The notes below the pieces were generated by a model that was given only the letters and a program-made list of their open reading frames with translations, did no database searches and was not told where the DNA came from. Positions 18,643 through 26,722 of a DNA stretch of 54,895 bases are shown here, piece after piece; the first letter of the stretch is position 1; every line of letters starts with the position of its first letter. The translations under genes and the position numbers were made by a program. Source of the stretch: Colwellia sp. C1TZA3 (GTDB lineage Bacteria > Pseudomonadota > Gammaproteobacteria > Enterobacterales > Alteromonadaceae); the NCBI RefSeq assembly GCF_007954265.1, contig NZ_VOLS01000028.1, positions 1 through 54,895 on the forward strand, read 5' to 3'.

Positions 18643-19074
18643 TTATGACAATATCCGGCTAAAAGTGTCAACTCCCGCTTGTGCACAACCGAGATCTTGC
18701 TCTGGTGAGCCTGAACTGACACCTATGCCCCCAACCACTTCACCATTATAAAATATAGGTAAGCCACCACCCACAATACACATGCGCCCGCCTAACGCGG
18801 TATGGATACCAAATAAATTGTTCTCGTGCCCTGGAATACAGGCCTGGTTAAATATGTGTGTACCCTTACGAGCCGATGCCGCAGTAAAGGCTTTATCTTG
18901 AGAAAGCGTAATACTGTGAATTTTTCCACCGTCCATACGTTCAAAAGCAAGTAAACTGCCTGACTCATCAACTACAGATATACACATAGGTATGCCGAAC
19001 TCCTTAGCCTTAATCACGGCTCCATCAATGATTAACTTCGCTTCCATTTGGTTTAATCTATTTATTGTTAACAT
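18643..19074 (-). CDS. GlcG/HbpS family protein (DUF336)
   Basis: 143 residues from the ATG at 19072-19074, which has AAAGAGTG upstream. Single GlcG/HbpS domain: AKEFGIPMCISVVDESGSLLAFERMDGG, SQDKAFTAASARKGT, the glycine-rich IVGGGLPIFYNGEVVGGIGVSSG, and CAQAGVDTF at the end. E. coli glcG sits in the glycolate (glc) operon with malate synthase G; HbpS of Streptomyces binds haem. The activity of the family is otherwise unclear. Here it lies next to bhcR and the BHA-cycle operon, so a tie to glyoxylate-forming pathways recurs, although separated from bhcR by repeat B5. No signal peptide. Confidence 0.85.
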   Translation of the reverse strand: MLTINRLNQMEAKLIIDGAVIKAKEFGIPMCISVVDESGSLLAFERMDGGKIHSITLSQDKAFTAASARKGTHIFNQACIPGHENNLFGIHTALGGRMCIVGGGLPIFYNGEVVGGIGVSSGSPEQDLGCAQAGVDTFSRILS

Positions 19075-19136
19075 AGTATTCACTCTTTAGTTTTTAAAAT
19101 TCGATATTAAACAAAATGATCAAACACCCTATGTTA

Positions 19137-19296
19137 TACCAAGTTGATTAATTACCTGCTCATTTTTAAGGGTTAAAATGAATAACTACAGCGTTATAAA
19201 ATTTATAAGTAGAATAACTACTGACTAAATTTTATGCCTTGTATTTATCCATTTTTCCTCATGAAAAAGTAGATCACTTAATTAATCAAATTGGTA
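19137..19296 (-). repeat. Family B element, copy B5 (complete, 160 bp)
   Basis: TTA duplications at 19134-19136 and 19297-19299. It sits between the GlcG-like gene and bhcR, in the upstream region of the former. Confidence 0.92.
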
Positions 19297-19433
19297 TTAT
19301 GTGTTTAATTAACCTATTTAATTTTAATCTCTATCCGGTTATGACTTGGCAGTTTTAGCTTAACCGTTACGATTTAATGGTTATCACTTAGCCGTCTTGG
19401 TTTAGCCATTTAACAATGTTAATTCAATATATT

Positions 19434-20234
19434 TTAGGCACTTTTAAGCGCAGTTTTGACATAACCAAGTTCCATGGAAATTGATTTACCTGCCTTAACT
19501 ATATGCTTGATCCACTCGTCTTTTCGTCGTTGAATTGGCGCAGATACTGATAAACCGGCCACAACTTCACCGTATTTGTCATACAATAGTACGCCGATAC
19601 AACCAACGCCCATTTCAGCTTCTTCATTGTCGTATGCAAAACCTTTATCAACACAAGCGAGGCATTCATCAACTAGGGTGTCTAATTTAGAAAAAGTTTT
19701 ACGCGTATAAGTAGGTAAATTTGTCCGTTGAGCATAACCTCGAATGCCTTCCACGCCTTCCCTGCCCAACATCATTTTACCGACACCAGTGACATGTAAA
19801 GGTGCCCGACTACCGATGATTTGTTGCACATGCATCATTCTATTAGGGATCGATTTCTCGACATAAATAACTACATCACCTTCTCGGGTGGTTAAGTTGA
19901 TGGTTTCACCAAATTTATCGCGTAACTTTTCCATGTAGGGCAATGCGACTTTACGAAAATCAATATCATTATTTTGATCATTACTCAATCGTATTAGTCG
20001 ACCACTTAGCTGATATCGGCCGACACTGTCTCGGTCAACAAAGTGATTATCAATCAAAGAATGTAAAATACGAAAGGCAGTAGAGGGTGCTAAATCAGTG
20101 TCAGCACTCAGTGCCTTTAAAGTGACCGGTAAAGAGTAGCGTGAGATTGCGTCTAATAACATCGCGGCTCGATCAATAACTTGAATTCTAGATTCTGGTT
20201 TATGCTTTTTCATAGGCTCTGCTTTATTATCCAT
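19434..20234 (-). CDS. bhcR: IclR-family regulator of the BHA cycle (BhcR)
   Basis: 266 residues. N-terminal winged helix-turn-helix (about 15-75: VIDRAAMLLDAISRYSLPVTLKALSADTDLAPSTAFRILHSLIDNHFV) and C-terminal IclR effector domain (about 90-255: GETINLTTREGDVVIYVEK, APLHVTGVGKMML, GFAYDNEEAEMGVGCIGVLL). In Paracoccus, BhcR is an IclR protein divergent from the bhc genes that responds to glyoxylate; the same divergent layout here is the basis for the name. The 368-bp gap to bhcB has three similar palindromes that are likely its sites. The start could also be the ATG seven codons later, which has AGAG upstream. Confidence 0.85.
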   Translation of the reverse strand: MDNKAEPMKKHKPESRIQVIDRAAMLLDAISRYSLPVTLKALSADTDLAPSTAFRILHSLIDNHFVDRDSVGRYQLSGRLIRLSNDQNNDIDFRKVALPYMEKLRDKFGETINLTTREGDVVIYVEKSIPNRMMHVQQIIGSRAPLHVTGVGKMMLGREGVEGIRGYAQRTNLPTYTRKTFSKLDTLVDECLACVDKGFAYDNEEAEMGVGCIGVLLYDKYGEVVAGLSVSAPIQRRKDEWIKHIVKAGKSISMELGYVKTALKSA

Positions 20235-20325
20235 TCTATTAGCTACTCGACAATATCTGTATTTGTCTGCATTTAAATATAAGGCTAAAACTATACTAAA
20301 GAATAGTCTAGTAGACCATCAATGA

Positions 20326-20340
20326 TTTCACATTATGAAA
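20326..20340. promoter_or_regulatory. Candidate BhcR operator 1
   Basis: TTTCA-CATTA-TGAAA palindrome, 94 bp upstream of bhcR and about 265 bp before bhcB. It shares the pattern TTYCAYA-N-TRTGRAA with the two sites below. Confidence 0.6.
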
Positions 20341-20426
20341 ACAACCATCTATTTAAAATAAAACAAACCTCAAGATATTGAAATAATTAACTTAAATTAT
20401 TTTTTACATTTGATTTTATTATAATA

Positions 20427-20441
20427 TTTCACATTGTGAAA
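20427..20441. promoter_or_regulatory. Candidate BhcR operator 2
   Basis: TTTCACA-T-TGTGAAA, a perfect 7-1-7 palindrome and the best of the three. It lies centrally in the bhcR-bhcB control region, where it could act on both promoters. Confidence 0.65.
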
Positions 20442-20469
20442 TCTTTGTTGTTTGCGTGACCCACTCATT

Positions 20470-20484
20470 TTCCATAAGGTGGAA
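20470..20484. promoter_or_regulatory. Candidate BhcR operator 3
   Basis: TTCCATAAGGTGGAA: inverted TTCCA/TGGAA arms in the same frame as sites 1 and 2. TGGAA/TTCCA arms are typical of IclR-family operators. Confidence 0.55.
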
Positions 20485-20602
20485 TCAATTAAAAATTAAA
20501 CGTATTTTTAAATTGAGCGCTAAACCATTTACAAATTTATTAACAGCCAAACACCGTTATCGCAGATAAGTAGCGATATCTGAGGTATAAAAGGAGTCAG
20601 AT

Positions 20603-21580
20603 TTGAACAGTTCAACAACAGATAAAATGTATATTCCAACCTATGACGATGTACTTGAAGCACATGAGCGCATTAAACCTTACATTCATAAAACACCGGT
20701 ATTAACCTCGCGTTTTTTAAATGAGTTAACTGGTGCTGAGTTGTTTTTTAAATGTGAAAATTTGCAAAAAGCGGGTGCCTTTAAAGTGCGCGGTGCTTGT
20801 AATGCTGTTTTTGGTTTAAGCGAAGAAAAAGCAAAAATGGGTGTTGCAACACACTCCTCAGGTAACCATGCGTTATGTTTATCTTACGCTGCTGGCCGAC
20901 GTGGTATTCCCGTAACCGTAGTGATGCCACATACCGCGCCCCAAGCAAAGAAAGATGCTGTTATTGGTTATGGCGGTAAAATTGTTGAGTGCGAACCTTC
21001 TACCACTTCGCGCGAAGCAGTATTTGCTGAAGTTATTGCCAAATCAGCTGCTGATTTTGTTCATCCATACAACGACCCACGGGTTATTGCTGGCCAAGCC
21101 ACTTGCTCAAAAGAATTAGCCAGTCAGGTGCAAGATCTAGATGCCGTGGTTGCGCCTATTGGCGGCGGCGGCATGATTTCAGGTACTTGTTTAACGCTGT
21201 CAACTATTGCCCCAAAGATTAAAATTTATGCCGCTGAGCCACTTAACGCTGACGATGCCGCCCGCTCTTTTAAAGCTGGACATATTATTGCTGACGATGC
21301 ACCAGATACTATTGCCGATGGCCTTAAAGTACCGTTAAAAGACTTAACATGGCATTTTGTCAAAAATCATGTCACTGATATTTTAACGGCAACAGAGCAA
21401 GAAATAATTGACGCTATGAAGCTTATTTGGATCCATATGAAAATTGTAGTGGAAGCAAGCTGTGCAGTGACCCTAGCCATTATTTTGAAAAATCCTGATG
21501 TTTTTAAAGGTAAAAGAGTGGGTGTCATTATTACTGGCGGTAATGTCGATTTAGATAAATTGCCATGGCTAAAGCATTAG
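20603..21580 (+). CDS. bhcB: Beta-hydroxyaspartate dehydratase (BhcB), threonine-dehydratase family
   Basis: 325 residues starting at TTG 20603, supported by AAGGAG 6 nt upstream; the first ATG is 8 codons later and has no binding site. PLP fold type II: KCENLQKAGAFKVRGA with the PLP lysine Lys61, SSGNH (84-89) and the phosphate-binding GGGG (187-190). It lacks the C-terminal ACT domains of biosynthetic threonine deaminase, as in serine racemase and BHA dehydratase. In the cycle it removes water from (2R,3S)-beta-hydroxyaspartate to give iminosuccinate. The assignment rests mainly on adjacency with bhcC, bhcD and divergent bhcR; on sequence alone it could be a serine/threonine dehydratase. 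First gene of the bhcBCD operon. Confidence 0.87.
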   Translation: MNSSTTDKMYIPTYDDVLEAHERIKPYIHKTPVLTSRFLNELTGAELFFKCENLQKAGAFKVRGACNAVFGLSEEKAKMGVATHSSGNHALCLSYAAGRRGIPVTVVMPHTAPQAKKDAVIGYGGKIVECEPSTTSREAVFAEVIAKSAADFVHPYNDPRVIAGQATCSKELASQVQDLDAVVAPIGGGGMISGTCLTLSTIAPKIKIYAAEPLNADDAARSFKAGHIIADDAPDTIADGLKVPLKDLTWHFVKNHVTDILTATEQEIIDAMKLIWIHMKIVVEASCAVTLAIILKNPDVFKGKRVGVIITGGNVDLDKLPWLKH

Positions 21581-21633
21581 CTGCAAACTAAAAAATAAAT
21601 AAATAAATAACAATCGAAATTTTGGAGAAAAAA

Positions 21634-22782
21634 ATGACAACAGCAAACAATTTAGAAGTAGGTTATGACGTTCCTGCCGTGCCGGGTATGAATGAAGCCG
21701 ATATACAAACCCCGTGTTTAATCGTCGATTTAGACGCACTAGAACGCAACATTATCACCATGGGTAACTATGCAAAAGCGATGGGTGTGCGTCATCGTGT
21801 GCACGGAAAAATGCATAAGTCAGTAGATATTGCACTATTACAAGAGGAGCTTGGCGATAGCTGTGGCGTTTGTTGTCAAAAAGTTTCTGAAGCTGAAGTA
21901 TTTGCTCGTGGCGGTATTAAAGATGTGCTGGTGTCAAACCAAGTACGTCAACCTGAAAAAATTGATCGCTTAGCGCGTCTGCCTAAGCTTGGCGCACGAA
22001 CCCTTTGTTGTGTTGATGACCTTGATAATGTGGCTGAACTTGCTGCTGCAGTAAAAAAACACGGTACTGAAGTTGAATGTTTAGTTGAAATTGATTGTGG
22101 TGCAGGCCGCTGTGGTGTGGCTCCAGGTCAACCAGTGGTTGATATCGCTAAAGCAATTGCGGCAACTCCAGGCTTAAAATTTGCTGGTATACAAGCTTAC
22201 CAAGGCGCCATGCAGCACATGGAAAATTTTGAAGTACGTCAAGAAAAAACCACTATTGCTATCGCAATGGTGGCTGACACAATCGCACTGTTAAAAGCCG
22301 AAGGGCTTGAATGTGACATCGTCGGCGGTGGTGGTACAGGTTCGTATTACTTCGAAGGTAACTCAGGGGTTTTTAATGAATTACAGTGTGGCTCTTACGC
22401 ATTTATGGACGCTGATTATCAACGTATTCATGATAAAGAAGGTAAAAGAATATCGGAATTTGAAAACGCTTTATTTATTTTAACCTCAGTGATGAGTCAC
22501 ACTAAAACAGACAAAGCCATTTGTGATGCTGGCCTTAAAGTACAATCAGTCGACAGTGGTTTGCCGTATATCTTTGGGCGCGACGATGTTGAATATATTA
22601 AGTGTTCAGATGAGCACGGCGTAATTGCTGATCCGGCAGGCGTATTAAAAATTAATGAAAAATTAAAGTTAGTACCTGGCCACTGTGATCCTACTTGTAA
22701 CGTTCATGACTACTATGTGGGTGTGCGAAACGGCAAAGTAGAAAAATTATGGCCTGTTTCTGCTCGTGGTAAAGCATTCTAA
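21634..22782 (+). CDS. bhcC: Beta-hydroxyaspartate aldolase (BhcC), D-threonine-aldolase-like
   Basis: 382 residues from ATG 21634, with TTGGAG 6-11 nt upstream; the frame extends 4 codons further to a TTG that overlaps this binding site. Fold type III PLP enzyme: TPCLIVDLDALERNI (26-40), HGKMHKS (57-63) with the PLP lysine (Lys59 or Lys62), EIDCGAGRCGV, and a C-terminal metal-site region with CDPTCNVHDYYVG. It condenses glycine and glyoxylate to beta-hydroxyaspartate. The YDVPAVPGMNEADIQTPC start is, from memory, close to Paracoccus BhcC (387 residues). 53 bp after bhcB, and followed by a structured spacer before bhcD. Confidence 0.88.
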   Translation: MTTANNLEVGYDVPAVPGMNEADIQTPCLIVDLDALERNIITMGNYAKAMGVRHRVHGKMHKSVDIALLQEELGDSCGVCCQKVSEAEVFARGGIKDVLVSNQVRQPEKIDRLARLPKLGARTLCCVDDLDNVAELAAAVKKHGTEVECLVEIDCGAGRCGVAPGQPVVDIAKAIAATPGLKFAGIQAYQGAMQHMENFEVRQEKTTIAIAMVADTIALLKAEGLECDIVGGGGTGSYYFEGNSGVFNELQCGSYAFMDADYQRIHDKEGKRISEFENALFILTSVMSHTKTDKAICDAGLKVQSVDSGLPYIFGRDDVEYIKCSDEHGVIADPAGVLKINEKLKLVPGHCDPTCNVHDYYVGVRNGKVEKLWPVSARGKAF

Positions 22783-22816
22783 ATTAAAATTTATCTACTA
22801 TAAAAATTTTTTCTTT

Positions 22817-22912
22817 CTCCCATAGCACCAAGGTTAACCGTGTCGTTTAATGTCAGGCTCCCAACTGGCAATAGCCCCCCGCACTGTTAACCTTAGCATC
22901 TGGGAGTTTTTT
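22817..22912 (+). ncRNA. Structured spacer between bhcC and bhcD: long hairpin with T tract
   Basis: Arms CTCCCATAGCACCAAGGTTAAC (22817-22838, broken by small mismatches) and GTTAACCTTAGCATCTGGGAG (22886-22906) pair over about 20 bp, closed by a 47-nt apical region with its own GGC/GCC pairing, and followed at once by TTTTTT (22907-22912). It could be a partial terminator that lowers bhcD expression, an attenuator, or a regulatory RNA. It does not look like the known glycine riboswitch. Confidence 0.5.
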
Positions 22913-22997
22913 AAATTATTCAGAGATATGACAGCAAGTTATATTTCCCCCCTCTCTTTACACTCCATCAGAGGGAGCAATATTTAAGGAAACAAAA

Positions 22998-23996
22998 ATG
23001 AGTCATTCAACACAAAATCTAAGCAAAGGTGTTTCGGTTATATCTGAAGCGGTATGCCAAAAAGTTGTTGGACGTGATAACGCCTTTACCGCGGTCGAAA
23101 ATGTCTTTGCTGCTATGGCAAAAAATACGGCCTATAATTTCCCTGTGATCCGTGAAGCAATAGGCCATGAAAATGCTTTGTACGGCTTTAAATCAGGCTT
23201 TGATCGCGATGGTATGGTACTGGGTTTAAAATCCGGCGGTTACTGGCCCGGCAACATGGGAAAAGGCTTAACGAATCATCAATCAACCGTTATTTTATTT
23301 GACCCTGATACCGGTAAATTAAAATCACTGGTCGGTGGTAACTACTTAACGGCGGTTCGTACAGCGGCTTCATCGGCGGTGTCAATCGCCCATTTAGCGC
23401 GTAAAAACGCTAAAGTATTAGGTATTGTCGGCGCTGGACATCAATCAACTTTTCAATTGCGTGCCGCGCTTGAACAACGTAATTTTGAAAAGGTTGTTGC
23501 TTGGAATTTACATACTGACAAGCTGAGTAACCTTGCTGGCGTTTGTGAAGAATTAAATATACCTTTTGAAGCGCTAAGTCGTGAAGAACTTTGTGCACAA
23601 GCTGATGTTATTATTACTATTACCTCAGCATTTGAGGCATTAATAGCTCATGATTGGATTAAGCCTGGCACACATATCGCCTGCATGGGAACCGATACCA
23701 AAGGTAAACAAGAAGTAGCTGCTGCGCTATTAGCAAAGGCTACTGTCTTCACTGATGAACTGGCACAAGCTATCACTATTGGTGAAGCTCAACATGCCAT
23801 TGCTGCGAGTTTAATTAAAGCCGACGATATTGTGCCCATTGGTGATGTTATTAATGGTACTAGACCGGGCAGAACCAGTGAAGATGAAATTACTTTATTT
23901 GATGGCACGGGTGTCGGCTTACAAGATTTAGCCGTTGCTTCTGTCGCGGTTGATTTAGCAGAGGAGCAAGGTTTAGCCACTTATTTCACGCTTTAA
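22998..23996 (+). CDS. bhcD: Iminosuccinate reductase (BhcD), ornithine-cyclodeaminase/mu-crystallin family
   Basis: 332 residues; AAGGAAAC lies 6 nt before the ATG. The N-terminal substrate domain has GLKSGGYWPGN (76-86) and RTAASSAVS (121-129); the Rossmann segment has VLGIVGAGHQ (140-149) and VIITITSA. In the BHA cycle it reduces iminosuccinate to aspartate with NADH, closing the amino-group loop. Alone, the family could also be ornithine cyclodeaminase or an imine reductase; position after bhcBC decides. A small CCCTC/GAGGG hairpin (22950-22975) precedes the binding site. A strong 12-bp hairpin follows the stop. Confidence 0.87.
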   Translation: MSHSTQNLSKGVSVISEAVCQKVVGRDNAFTAVENVFAAMAKNTAYNFPVIREAIGHENALYGFKSGFDRDGMVLGLKSGGYWPGNMGKGLTNHQSTVILFDPDTGKLKSLVGGNYLTAVRTAASSAVSIAHLARKNAKVLGIVGAGHQSTFQLRAALEQRNFEKVVAWNLHTDKLSNLAGVCEELNIPFEALSREELCAQADVIITITSAFEALIAHDWIKPGTHIACMGTDTKGKQEVAAALLAKATVFTDELAQAITIGEAQHAIAASLIKADDIVPIGDVINGTRPGRTSEDEITLFDGTGVGLQDLAVASVAVDLAEEQGLATYFTL

Positions 23997-24033
23997 TCTT
24001 TACACTTTAATTAAAAGTAATAGCGAAAATAGC

Positions 24034-24060
24034 GTCAACGGTGATAAAATCACCGTTGAC
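24034..24060. terminator. Perfect hairpin after bhcD
   Basis: GTCAACGGTGAT-AAA-ATCACCGTTGAC, 12-bp perfect arms, 35 bp after the bhcD stop. On the plus strand it is followed by A6 rather than T, so termination may be weak, leaving some transcription into the urea transporter gene. Confidence 0.55.
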
Positions 24061-24220
24061 AAAAAATTGCCTGAGGTAAACGCTTTAGCACTAATCATAT
24101 CAGCACGTAAAAGCACTAATGCTAAAGTATTTGGCATTTAACGTTTAGCATTAACACTTATACGACTTACTCATATAATCCATCATCAAGGTGATTAACA
24201 TTTCCCCATCATGACTCACC

Positions 24221-24265
24221 TATAATGTCAGTTATAATGTCAGCCATAATATCAGCCATGATGAC
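24221..24265 (+). repeat. 12-bp direct repeat upstream of the urea transporter
   Basis: Nearly four copies of a 12-mer (TATAATGTCAGT, TATAATGTCAGC, CATAATATCAGC, CATGATGAC), ending 15 bp before the start codon. Repeated TATAAT-like boxes could create overlapping -10 elements or a direct-repeat operator. Confidence 0.6.
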
Positions 24266-24280
24266 TAGAGATAAATCTGC

Positions 24281-25147
24281 ATGAAGCTCACTATTAATCA
24301 AATCCCCAAAGCTATCTTTCGTAGTTTCTCGCAAATTATGCTACAAAAAAGCAGCTTAACGGGATTATTGTTTTGTCTCGGCATCGCCATAAATTCACTC
24401 TCCATGTTATTAGCTGCCTTGCTTGCCGTTGTAATCAGTATCATCACCGCAACCCTGTGTCGATATAACGCAGCATTAATTAAACAGGGGGTTTATGGCT
24501 TTAATGCTGCACTTGTGGGTACAGCTGTTGGCTTCTTTTTACCGCTGAGTTTATTATCGCTAATACTCATCGTAATTGGCGCGTGGCTTGCCACTGTCGT
24601 TAGCCATATCATGTTAATACATAGCGCTAAAATGCCTATTTTTACCGCGCCTTTTATTATTTCAACTTGGTGTATTTTATTGGTGCTGGAGCTTTTAGGG
24701 ATAGAGACAGTGACTGAGCCGTTTTCAACGTATGATATTGCTGATTTTTATACGGTATTTCGCGGTTTAGGCCAAGTGATGTTTCAAAGTTATTGGCTCT
24801 CGGGATTAATTTTTTTTGTGGCTCTATTAGTAAACTCTTATAAGTTGGCCATTTGGGCTGTTATTGGCTCAGGGGTAGGCATGTTAATCGCGCGCGCTTT
24901 AGGCTACTCAGAGGGTACTTTATTAATAGGAGGCTATGGTTTTAATGCTGCTCTAGTTGCCATTGCCCTCGCACAGCGCTACCAAACTAAGCATTATTTG
25001 ATTTTTCTTGGCATACTACTGAGTGTTTTATTTTCTCAGCTACTAACATTGCTAGCCATACCTGCATTAACTGCACCATTTGTCATGGTTAGTTGGATGA
25101 TCGTCGTAATACGGTCAAAAATAACCGGGGTTTATAAACTACCTTAA
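24281..25147 (+). CDS. Urea transporter (UT family channel)
   Basis: 288 residues, almost entirely hydrophobic. It shows the internal duplication of the UT fold: VYGFNAALVG (71-80) in the first half and GYGFNAALVAIAL (218-230) in the second, each followed by a TAPF motif (FTAPFIISTW and LTAPFVMVSW). UT proteins are trimeric channels that let urea pass down its gradient. The gene follows bhcD in the same direction, 284 bp away. Ureidoglycolate lyase makes urea and no urease is in this window, so the channel could release urea or import it; the direction cannot be told. The ATG has only a weak binding site (AGAG). Confidence 0.88.
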   Translation: MKLTINQIPKAIFRSFSQIMLQKSSLTGLLFCLGIAINSLSMLLAALLAVVISIITATLCRYNAALIKQGVYGFNAALVGTAVGFFLPLSLLSLILIVIGAWLATVVSHIMLIHSAKMPIFTAPFIISTWCILLVLELLGIETVTEPFSTYDIADFYTVFRGLGQVMFQSYWLSGLIFFVALLVNSYKLAIWAVIGSGVGMLIARALGYSEGTLLIGGYGFNAALVAIALAQRYQTKHYLIFLGILLSVLFSQLLTLLAIPALTAPFVMVSWMIVVIRSKITGVYKLP

Positions 25148-25267
25148 CTGTCGGCTGACAATAAAGTATCATAATTTTTAGGTGAGTTTATAAGGCAAAG
25201 TGGCCATAAAGATAATTTTTTAGTTGATGTTTTTTCCAAGATCAACTATTGGCTAACGTAGGACTAA

Positions 25268-25424
25268 TACCAGTTCCATTAAGTTTGTGATCTTGTTGTG
25301 CGCAGGAAAAACAACTCAAGGTAAGGCGCTCGATTGAGCAATAGCTGGCTATTGGGATTGAGAGCAACACAGCCTTGAGCTATTTTAACTAGTACAAGTG
25401 AGCAATAACTTAATGGGATTGGTA
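25268..25424 (+). repeat. Family A element, copy A7 (complete, 157 bp)
   Basis: TAA duplications at 25265-25267 and 25425-25427. Confidence 0.92.
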
Positions 25425-25451
25425 TAACTATGCCAGCCATGATAACAATTG

Positions 25452-25884
25452 TTAGCTTGCCACCTTACGAAAGACCCATTCGAACGGTCCAGTTTTGAAA
25501 AATATAAGCCAAGCCACACTGAAAAAAATCTCACAACAACGAAAAATTAATACGCAGAATAAAAAAAGTTTATTGTCTGGTTTTCTAGACGACCAATAAA
25601 TTCAAGTATCCCCCATCGCAATAAATACGTGAGCAACATACAAGGTCAAAGATAGTTTTCCTGTTTGGTAAAGCCACTGAGTAATGTTGCTTTCAGAGGA
25701 TTTCTCAGAAAAATACAAACTTCCAATAAGCACTATAATGGCTGAACTGCCAGCAGAGATGATCTATTGGGGTAGTGGAGGTATAATCGATGTTGAAAAT
25801 AAAACAATGACCTCTTCAGAGGTCATTTCCAGTAAACGACCATCTCCAAGTATCGATCTTATTAGATAAAAGCTAATTTCGGTG
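25452..25884 (-). pseudogene. Remnant of a DUF418-like membrane protein (C-terminal part)
   Basis: One minus-strand frame reads, from upstream to downstream, FYLIRSILGDGRLLEMTSEEV, then a run ending TSIIPPLPQ-stop, IISAGSSAIIVLIGSLYF, WLYQTGKLSLTLYVAHVFI, MGDT-stop, and finally FFKTGPFEWVFRKVAS with its TAA at 25452-25454. The order (hydrophobic helices, a GKLSLTLYV-like motif, then a GPFEWVFRK ending) matches the C-terminus of DUF418-type membrane proteins. Two in-frame stops and the missing N-terminal half show that it is dead. Its upstream edge meets repeat A8, which may have helped break it. A perfect AATGACCTCT/AGAGGTCATT palindrome (25806-25827) lies within. Confidence 0.65.
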
Positions 25885-25892
25885 ATAAGTAA

Positions 25893-26049
25893 TACCAGTT
25901 CCATTAAGTTTGTGATCTTGTTGTGCGCAGGAAAAATAACTTAAGGTAAGGCGCTCGATTGAGCAATAGCTGGCTATTGGGATTGAGAGCAACACAGCCT
26001 TGAGCTATTTTAACTAGTACAAGTGAGTAATAACTTAATGGGATTGGTA
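25893..26049 (+). repeat. Family A element, copy A8 (complete, 157 bp)
   Basis: TAA duplications at 25890-25892 and 26050-26052. It borders the DUF418-like remnant. Confidence 0.92.
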
Positions 26050-26251
26050 TAACCTAATGATTACCGACGAAATCACTTGCTTCATTCTATGTGTTAACTC
26101 ACTTAATTTAGCAGTGAAGAGAAAAGGTTCTAAAATTAATGAACAAGGAGCAGTGTATTTAACTTGAGGTGGGGAGTCATACCAGCGCTTAAATAATAGG
26201 CTAAGTAATGCTTGGCTAAAATTGTATAGCGAAGCAAAACGTAGCCAATAG

Positions 26252-26722
26252 TTAGGTATCCTTGTTGATTTTGTTAGGGCTTGAGAGTACTGGCCTTTTT
26301 AATAAAAAATACGTTACCCCTAAAGAAATAGTTACTAAAGCAAGACCTACAATGTGTTCTGCAGAAACAATTTTAAGATCTAGCACTATAATTTTACGTG
26401 CTACGGCCATAAGGGCTGTAGCAATGACCAGCTCAACTGGGATAACATGTGATCCTAGATACAGTCTAATATTGATGAAAATTTCAACAGCTATTAACAC
26501 AACCATGAAAGCACCAAAAGTATGCAGAATATCTTCAACACTTAATAGCAAATACGGAGGTACTGAGAGCCTGGTATAAATAACATAAACAACATCTGCA
26601 ATGCTCCAATAAATGACTAAAACCATCAATACAGAAAGTATTTTAATCGCAAATCTAATACTAAGATGTAATACATTTAATAACGGATCTGAAGTATTTT
26701 CAGGTAACTCTTCATGTTTCAT
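26252..26722 (-). CDS. PsiE-family membrane protein
   Basis: 156 residues with four hydrophobic segments (about 25-50, 58-85, 92-115, 125-145). The central SVEDILHTFGAFMVVLIAVEIFINIRLYL and VIATALMAVARKIIVLDLK are the signature of the PsiE family (phosphate-starvation-inducible protein E). The molecular role of PsiE is unknown. A weak binding site, TGGAAA, precedes the ATG. Single gene; the minus-strand region between its stop and repeat A8 holds an open but start-less frame of about 65 codons that I could not identify. No phosphate-regulation genes are nearby. Confidence 0.82.
   Translation of the reverse strand: MKHEELPENTSDPLLNVLHLSIRFAIKILSVLMVLVIYWSIADVVYVIYTRLSVPPYLLLSVEDILHTFGAFMVVLIAVEIFINIRLYLGSHVIPVELVIATALMAVARKIIVLDLKIVSAEHIVGLALVTISLGVTYFLLKRPVLSSPNKINKDT

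Noticed and set aside
22817-22912. Glycine riboswitch in the bhc operon
   Set aside because: Glycine is a BHA-cycle substrate, so this was considered, but the conserved glycine-aptamer core and tandem arrangement are not visible.
25684-25869. Plus-strand frame of 61 codons
   Set aside because: It is the reverse-strand shadow of the DUF418-like remnant, whose motifs are on the minus strand.
26056-26250. Minus-strand open stretch of about 65 codons (contains LLFKRWYDSPPQVKYT)
   Set aside because: Protein-like, but there is no start codon or family match and it overlaps the end of the PsiE-like gene; too weak to call.
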